From Parvibaculum sp035325945 (lineage in GTDB: Bacteria > Pseudomonadota > Alphaproteobacteria > Parvibaculales > Parvibaculaceae): a stretch of DNA of 64,000 bases. Position 1 is the first letter of the stretch, and the number at the start of each line of letters is the position of its first letter. The notes under the pieces are model-generated. The model was not told the origin of the DNA. It saw only the letters and a program-made list of their open reading frames with translations, and made no database searches. This document shows positions 59,541 to 64,000 of this stretch, in pieces. Position numbers and translations under genes: made by a program. The stretch spans positions 1 to 64,000 of the forward strand of contig NZ_DAOKYX010000004.1 in the NCBI RefSeq assembly GCF_035325945.1, read 5' to 3'.

Positions 59541-60530
59541 ATGCCCATGCGCGAAATTTCCATCGATACCGAAGTCTGGCCCATCGCGGGATCGTTCACG
59601 ATTTCGCGTGGCTCGAAGACGCAGGCGGAGGTCATCACCGTTACCATTCGCGAAGGCGGCCATGCCGGGCGCGGCGAATGCGTGCCCTATGCGCGCTATG
59701 GCGAGACGGTGAAGGATGTCGCCGGTTCGATCCGCGCCATGAGCAATGCGATCGAGGATGGCATGACGCGCGAGGAGCTTCAGCGCGCCATGCCTCGCGG
59801 CGCGGCACGCAATGCGATCGACTGCGCGCTCTGGGATCTCGAAGCCAAGATCAGCGGCGTGCCCGTGTGGAAGCTCGCCGGGCTCGACGAGCCGAAGCCG
59901 CTCGTCACCGCCTTCACGCTGAGCCTCGCCGAACCCGATGCGATGCGCGAGGCCGCGAAGGCAGCCGCCGGTCGGCCGCTCCTCAAACTCAAGCTCGCCG
60001 GCGACGGCGCGGACATCGCCCGCGTCGCGGCGGTGCGCGAGGGCGCGCCGCGCGCAAGGCTCATCGTCGATGCGAATGAAGGCTGGAAGGCCGCCGATGT
60101 TCTGCCGCTCGCCCGCGAGCTTGCCGCCCTCGATGTCGCGCTGATCGAGCAACCGCTGCCCGCCAAGGAGGATGAAGCCTTGCGGGGGATCGAGTGTCCG
60201 ATCCCTCTCTGCGCGGATGAATCCGCCCACGGCCTGGAAGGCATGACGCGGCTCGCCGGCCTTTATCAATATGTCAATGTGAAGCTCGACAAGACGGGCG
60301 GCCTCACCGAAGGGCTTTCGGTCATCCGCTGCGCGCGCCGCCGCAATCTGAAGGTCATGGTCGGCTGCATGGTCGCAACCTCCCTCGCCATGGCGCCCGC
60401 GACGCTTCTCGCGCAAGGCGCGGAGTTTGTCGATCTCGACGGGCCGCTCCTTCTCGCGAAGGATCGCGAACATGCGATCCGCTATGAAGACAGCACGATG
60501 ATGCCGCCCATGCCCGCCCTCTGGGGCTGA
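59541..60530 (+). CDS. Enolase-superfamily epimerase/racemase (dipeptide epimerase type)
   Basis: The 329 residues follow the muconate-lactonizing subgroup: acid/base lysines LKLKLAG (KxK), metal ligands VDANEGW, EQPLP and ADES, and the second base KLDKTGG. The family includes L-Ala-D/L-Glu epimerase and N-acetyl-D-Glu racemase (DgcA). The neighbouring gene pair that usually marks DgcA is absent, so substrate remains open. The ATG at 59541 has GAGAGG close upstream; 59547 is an alternative. It is 75 bases after the CHASE2 gene. Confidence 0.88.
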   Translation: MPMREISIDTEVWPIAGSFTISRGSKTQAEVITVTIREGGHAGRGECVPYARYGETVKDVAGSIRAMSNAIEDGMTREELQRAMPRGAARNAIDCALWDLEAKISGVPVWKLAGLDEPKPLVTAFTLSLAEPDAMREAAKAAAGRPLLKLKLAGDGADIARVAAVREGAPRARLIVDANEGWKAADVLPLARELAALDVALIEQPLPAKEDEALRGIECPIPLCADESAHGLEGMTRLAGLYQYVNVKLDKTGGLTEGLSVIRCARRRNLKVMVGCMVATSLAMAPATLLAQGAEFVDLDGPLLLAKDREHAIRYEDSTMMPPMPALWG

Positions 60531-60584
60531 CGGGCGCCCGCGCCGCCTCCCCCGCCCTTGGGGAGAGGCGGCCCGGCAATGCCG

Positions 60585-61595
60585 CTAGGCGATGTTGAGG
60601 ACGATCTTCCCGAAATGCGATGCGCCCTTCATCGTGGTGAAGGCCGCCTGCGCATCGCCAAGCGAGAAGCGCTTGTCGATCACCGGATGAATATCCGACT
60701 GCTCGATCGCCCGCACCATGTCCTCGAAATGGGTGCGGCTGCCGACGGTGATGCCGCTGATCTTCAGATTCTGCGAGAAGATCGCCGCCACGTTCACGTC
60801 CTTCACCATGCCCGAAAGAAGCCCGATGACGGCGACATGGCCGCCGAGCCGGGCCGCCATGATCGACTGCGGCAGCGTGTCGGCGCCGCCGACCTCGACC
60901 ACATGATCAACGCCGCGTCCGCCCGTGAGCTTGCGCGCCTCGCTCGCCCAGTCGGGGGTCTTGACATAGTTGATGGTCGCATCCGCGCCGAGCGCCCTTG
61001 CACGCTCGAGCTTTTCATCGGACGACGATGTGATGATGACGCGCGCGCCCGCAGCCTTGGCAAATTGCAGCGCGAAGATGGAGACGCCGCCCGTGCCCTG
61101 CGCGAGCACCGTGTCGCCGGGCTTCAACCCGCCCTCGACGACGAGCGCGCGCCACGCGGTCAGCGCCGCGCAGGGAAGGGTTGCCGCTTCCTCGGCCGAA
61201 AGATTTTTCGGCGCCAGCGAAACACCCTCGGCGGAAAGCCGGATGTAGTCCTGCGCGCAACCATCGGTCGGGCCGCCAAGGGATGAGGCGAGCCCGGCGC
61301 CGGTCGGGCCGCCCGAGATCCACGCCTGGAAGAAGCTCGGGCAGACGAGATCGCCCACCTTGACCCGGCTCACGCCCGCGCCGACCTCGACCACCTCGCC
61401 CGCGCCGTCCGACAGCGGCACGAGCGGCACCTTCGGTTGAGCGCGGCCCAACCCCTGAACCATGGCGAGATCGCGATAGTTGAGCGAGCCTGCCTTCAGC
61501 CGGACGACGATTTCGCCGGGTCCGGCCTTCGGCACCTCGCGCGTCTCGAGTTTCAGACTTTCGATGCCATTGTCGTGAAGAACCATCGCACGCAT
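60585..61595 (-). CDS. Zinc-independent NADP-dependent oxidoreductase (MDR family)
   Basis: The 336 residues have the medium-chain dehydrogenase fold: catalytic-domain GSLNYRDLAMVQGLGR, the Rossmann motif VLAQGTGGVSIFALQFAKAAGA and the substrate-domain end. The Cys and structural zinc site of true alcohol dehydrogenases is missing (NYRD in place of CHTD-like), as in quinone oxidoreductase-type members. AGGGAGA precedes the ATG at 61595. Substrate is probably an activated alkene or quinone, inferred from family. A GC-rich hairpin near 60542-60572 may end it together with the convergent epimerase gene. Confidence 0.87.
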   Translation of the reverse strand: MRAMVLHDNGIESLKLETREVPKAGPGEIVVRLKAGSLNYRDLAMVQGLGRAQPKVPLVPLSDGAGEVVEVGAGVSRVKVGDLVCPSFFQAWISGGPTGAGLASSLGGPTDGCAQDYIRLSAEGVSLAPKNLSAEEAATLPCAALTAWRALVVEGGLKPGDTVLAQGTGGVSIFALQFAKAAGARVIITSSSDEKLERARALGADATINYVKTPDWASEARKLTGGRGVDHVVEVGGADTLPQSIMAARLGGHVAVIGLLSGMVKDVNVAAIFSQNLKISGITVGSRTHFEDMVRAIEQSDIHPVIDKRFSLGDAQAAFTTMKGASHFGKIVLNIA

Positions 61596-61704
61596 ATGCG
61601 TCTCCCTTATCGAGTTTCGTTGTCCCAATAAGCTGGAGCGCGCGGACGCATTGTCAATGCACAAGAATTTGCGCCGCGATTGACGCAGCGGAACGGCCTG
61701 TCAT

Positions 61705-62928
61705 TCAGCACCCGGCGTCGTTCCGCCCCTGATCGCCGCTCTGCGTTCCCTCGCCTTGCGTTGCATCGGGAGCGAGCTTGCCCCCGCTCCACCATGCGCC
61801 GATCACCAATGTTCCGAGGAATGCGACGACACCGGCGCCCGCGCCGAGAAGATAGGCTCCCGCCCCGAACTGCTGATAGAGCGACCCCGCCGCTAGTGTC
61901 ATCAGCCCCATCAGCACGCCGGCCGAGAGCGCTGCATAGAGGCTCTGCGCGGTCGCGGCGAAGGCGTTGGGCGTCGCCCGCGTGAGAAAATGGATCGTGC
62001 CCAGATGGGCGGCGCAATAGCTGAAGGCATGAAGCGCCTGAAGCGGAAAGAGCATCCAGAGTGGCGGATCGAACGCCATCATGGTCCAGCGGAAAACGGC
62101 GGCCGCCGCCCCGAGGCTCATCATCCGCACCGCGCCGACCCGCGCCACCACGCGGCCGGAAAAGGCGAAGAGAATGATCTCGGCCACGACGCCGATACCC
62201 CACAGAACGCCGATCACGTCGCTGCTGTAGCCGAGCTTCTGCCAGTTGAGCGTGCCGAATGCGTAATAGACCGCATGCGTCGACTGGATGAGGCTCGCCG
62301 CCGTCAGTGCGATGAGGAAGAGCGGCTGCCGCGTGAATGCAAGCGCCGCCCTGAACTGTCCGCCGGGGCGCACCGCGAGCCTCGGTTGCGGCACCTCGCG
62401 CGCAAGAAGATGAGCGCCGGCGAGATTGACCGCGATGGCGCCGACCAGACAGACGGCGATGATGCTCGCGGGTTGCCATTCGAGAAGCCATCCCGTGCCG
62501 GAGCTTGCCACTATGAAGGTGATCGAGCACCAGAGCCGCACGCGGCCGTAATCGATGCCCTGCTCATGCGCCGCCTTCATCGCCGTCGTCTCGATCAGCG
62601 GTGTGATCGAGGGGAAGAGCGACATGAGGATGAGCGTGGCGATCAGAATCTGCCAGAAGCCCGACGCCACCAGATAGAGCGAAACCGCCCCGAGCGATCC
62701 CCAGGACAGAAGGATGACGATGCGGCGTCTGTCGCCGAGGCGGTCGGCGATGAAAGCGACCACTGGCCCCGCGACGATGCGCAGAAACATGGTCGCGGCG
62801 ATGATGTAGGAAATCTCCTGTGCTCCCAGCCCCTTCGATTTCAGCCAGACGGGAAAGAAGGGAAGCTGCACGCCCCCGAAGAGGCAGAGCGAGGCATAGA
62901 AGAGCGAAAGGCGGACGGCGAGCGGCAT
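61705..62928 (-). CDS. MFS transporter (HcaT/MFS_1-like)
   Basis: The 407 residues have about twelve membrane helices with the MFS loop motif FIADRLGDRRRIVIL between helices 2 and 3. The opening RLSLFYASLCLFGGVQLPFFPVWLKSKGLGAQEISYI is typical of the HcaT/3-phenylpropionate and related sugar permease group. The C-terminal tail is hydrophilic, Gly/Gln/Thr-rich. Substrate unknown. It is 110 bases upstream (in transcription order) of the dehydrogenase gene, so co-transcription is possible. Confidence 0.85.
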   Translation of the reverse strand: MPLAVRLSLFYASLCLFGGVQLPFFPVWLKSKGLGAQEISYIIAATMFLRIVAGPVVAFIADRLGDRRRIVILLSWGSLGAVSLYLVASGFWQILIATLILMSLFPSITPLIETTAMKAAHEQGIDYGRVRLWCSITFIVASSGTGWLLEWQPASIIAVCLVGAIAVNLAGAHLLAREVPQPRLAVRPGGQFRAALAFTRQPLFLIALTAASLIQSTHAVYYAFGTLNWQKLGYSSDVIGVLWGIGVVAEIILFAFSGRVVARVGAVRMMSLGAAAAVFRWTMMAFDPPLWMLFPLQALHAFSYCAAHLGTIHFLTRATPNAFAATAQSLYAALSAGVLMGLMTLAAGSLYQQFGAGAYLLGAGAGVVAFLGTLVIGAWWSGGKLAPDATQGEGTQSGDQGRNDAGC

Positions 62929-63011
62929 GGAACAGAGGCCCGAAAAGCCCGTGACCCGGGCCGCTCACTCATAGCCCAAAGCATCCCCGCCGCGAAGCGG
63001 GATTGTCTGAG

Positions 63012-63461
63012 CTAGCCGAAGGTCGGCAGAACGACGCGCCTGCGCTCGGCCGCGCCGACGATATAGTCCCAGATCTTCGCCTCGAAGGGTGCTGCCCAGT
63101 CGGCCTGCGATTCCTCGACATGCGCCTGAAGCTCGATCAGCAGCTTCGCCAGCGCGTCATTCGTGGCGTTGAGCGCGCTCACGCGGAACGAGCCGTCCTG
63201 CGAGGCGGCCGCCTCCTCGAGACGAGCCGCAAGCTCCCGGTCGCCGACGAGTTTCGCGGCTTCGGAGAAAAGCGCCCGCATCTCGCGGTTTTCCGCGACG
63301 CGGAGATCCGCCGCCCGGTCGAACTCCTGCGCGGCCATGCCGACCGTCATGGCGATGAGACCGACGCTGCCCAGCGAATATTCCGCCCCGAGCTGCGGCG
63401 CGATCTCCGTCAGCAGCGTTCCGAGAAATCCGCCGAGAACGACATCAACTTCCGGCTTCAT
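63012..63461 (-). CDS. Small helical protein overlapping the phosphotransferase gene
   Basis: The 149 residues are nearly all helical (GLIAMTVGMAAQEFDRAADLRVAENREMRALFSEAAKLVGDRELAARLEEAAAS) with no membrane span beyond a weakly hydrophobic stretch near 10-40. The ATG at 63461 overlaps the upstream gene stop (ATGA, 63458-63461), and GGAGG lies 8-12 bases before it, so it is translated with the phosphotransferase. I do not recognise the family. Such helical partners accompany APH-like kinases in alphaproteobacteria. Function unknown. Confidence 0.78.
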   Translation of the reverse strand: MKPEVDVVLGGFLGTLLTEIAPQLGAEYSLGSVGLIAMTVGMAAQEFDRAADLRVAENREMRALFSEAAKLVGDRELAARLEEAAASQDGSFRVSALNATNDALAKLLIELQAHVEESQADWAAPFEAKIWDYIVGAAERRRVVLPTFG

Positions 63462-64000
63462 GAGCGCGCCTCCTTCGAGAGCGTGGCAAGCGCATTGGCC
63501 AACACGCGATTGTGAACGTCGGTCGGATACCAGCTCGACAGGGCGAGGATCGGATCGCGGCTGGCGCCGGTCTGATATTCCTTGCCCGCAGAAATCCAGA
63601 TCGCGAGCCCCTTGAGCGAATTGAAGATCTCCCACCAGCGCAGCGCCTTGGGATCGATCCTGAGCCCGCTCGTCTCCTCCCAGATGCGGAAGGCTTCGGC
63701 GCGGCCGATCATGCCGCCCGGCCGCTCCCTGTTCTCGAAGGCCCAGAGCGGGTCCGCCGCCCAGGCGAGATCCTCAAGCGGATCGCCCAGATGGCACATC
63801 TCCCAGTCGAGGATCGCCTTGATGTCGCCTTCGCCGTCGAACAGGAAATTGCCCGTGCGGTAGTCGCCATGCACGACGGAAATCTTCTGCGCCGGCGGTG
63901 GCGGATTGCGCCTCATCCAGCGGATCGCGGCGCGCGCGATCGGCTGCGGACAAAGCTCGTCCTCGTCGATCACCTTTTCCCAGTGCTCAAGCTCGCGCCG
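63458..64000 (-). CDS. Phosphotransferase family protein (5' end outside window)
   Basis: The visible 180 residues are the C-terminal half of an aminoglycoside-phosphotransferase-like (ACAD10-type) kinase: the catalytic HGDYRTGNFLF (HGDxxxxN), and ILDWEMCHLGDPLEDLAW carrying the metal-binding Asp. The family phosphorylates small hydroxy substrates, and the ACAD10/APH-type members are linked to acyl-CoA metabolism. The gene runs past 64000, so the start and the nucleotide loop are not seen. It overlaps the small helical protein gene by 4 bases. Substrate unknown. Confidence 0.88.
   Translation of the reverse strand, partial: RRELEHWEKVIDEDELCPQPIARAAIRWMRRNPPPPAQKISVVHGDYRTGNFLFDGEGDIKAILDWEMCHLGDPLEDLAWAADPLWAFENRERPGGMIGRAEAFRIWEETSGLRIDPKALRWWEIFNSLKGLAIWISAGKEYQTGASRDPILALSSWYPTDVHNRVLANALATLSKEARS

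Noticed and set aside
57153..60473. A 1106-codon minus-strand reading frame
   Set aside because: It is antisense to the CHASE2 and epimerase genes, is Arg/Glu-rich with no recognisable domain, and follows the same high-GC shadow pattern.

Overview
The window is GC-rich and looks like a chromosomal scaffold of an alphaproteobacterium. The evidence is a CckA hybrid kinase, several CtrA-type boxes (TTAA-N7-TTAA), FliX, FlaF and FlbT, MotE, an alphaproteobacterial LexA box (GTTC-N7-GTTC) upstream of recA, and a DksA without the full zinc-finger cysteines. The overall gene set would fit a Hyphomicrobiales/Parvibaculum-like or Caulobacter-like relative, but the genus cannot be fixed from the sequence alone. 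A run of exactly 100 N (25993-26092) inside a flagellin gene shows that this is a draft assembly.

Positions 1-32500 are a large flagellar locus plus cell-cycle regulation. On the minus strand are recA (cut by the window edge), cckA and the early operon flgB-flgC-fliE-fliQ-fliR-flhB. Divergent to these is fliO-fliP. Next come fliL-fliM-DUF6468-motE and an unusual 1154-residue exported AMIN-like/TPR protein (minus), flgF-flgG-flgA-flgH (plus), dksA and fliX (minus), flgI-flgJ-flgN-like (plus), a TPR-glycosyltransferase resembling flagellin glycosyltransferase FlmG, two flagellins, flbT-flaF (plus) and flgE-flgK-flgL (minus). I found four well-matched sigma-54 promoters (before flgF, flgI, flagellin 1 and flgE) and three perfect CtrA boxes (before fliO, before the TPR protein, before fliX). 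This fits a Caulobacter-type hierarchy: CckA to CtrA to early genes, then FliX/FlbD with sigma-54 to late genes, then FlbT/FlaF acting on flagellin mRNA. FlbD, RpoN, CtrA, ChpT, MotA/B, FliF/G/N and FlgD are not in the window.

Positions 32500-45100 hold a MoxR ATPase/VWA pair, an ABC exporter (fusion protein, permease, ATPase), two tandem small lipoproteins, a methyltransferase, two poorly characterised proteins, and a redox group: two adrenodoxin-type [2Fe-2S] ferredoxins, a thioredoxin-reductase-like ferredoxin-NADP+ reductase and a small chorismate-mutase-fold protein. A phosphonate monoester hydrolase/sulfatase follows.

Positions 45300-64000 hold a secreted small protein, a GH84 (O-GlcNAcase-like) hydrolase coupled to an FAD oxidoreductase and a CLC channel, an Hpt protein divergent from a TipN-like membrane coiled-coil protein, an MCE/Mla-type lipid transport operon, cytochrome c, a CHASE2 cyclase-like protein with a degenerate catalytic domain, an enolase-superfamily epimerase, a zinc-less-type alcohol dehydrogenase, an MFS transporter, and a small helical protein overlapping a phosphotransferase cut by the window end.

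The best candidates for something undescribed are the exported AMIN-like/TPR protein next to motE, a 53-codon reading frame between the sigma-54 promoter and flagellin 1, the large palindrome between flgB and fliO, the inverted repeat in front of the ferredoxin reductase, and the degenerate CHASE2 cyclase. No tRNA, rRNA, CRISPR, insertion sequence or prophage was seen.
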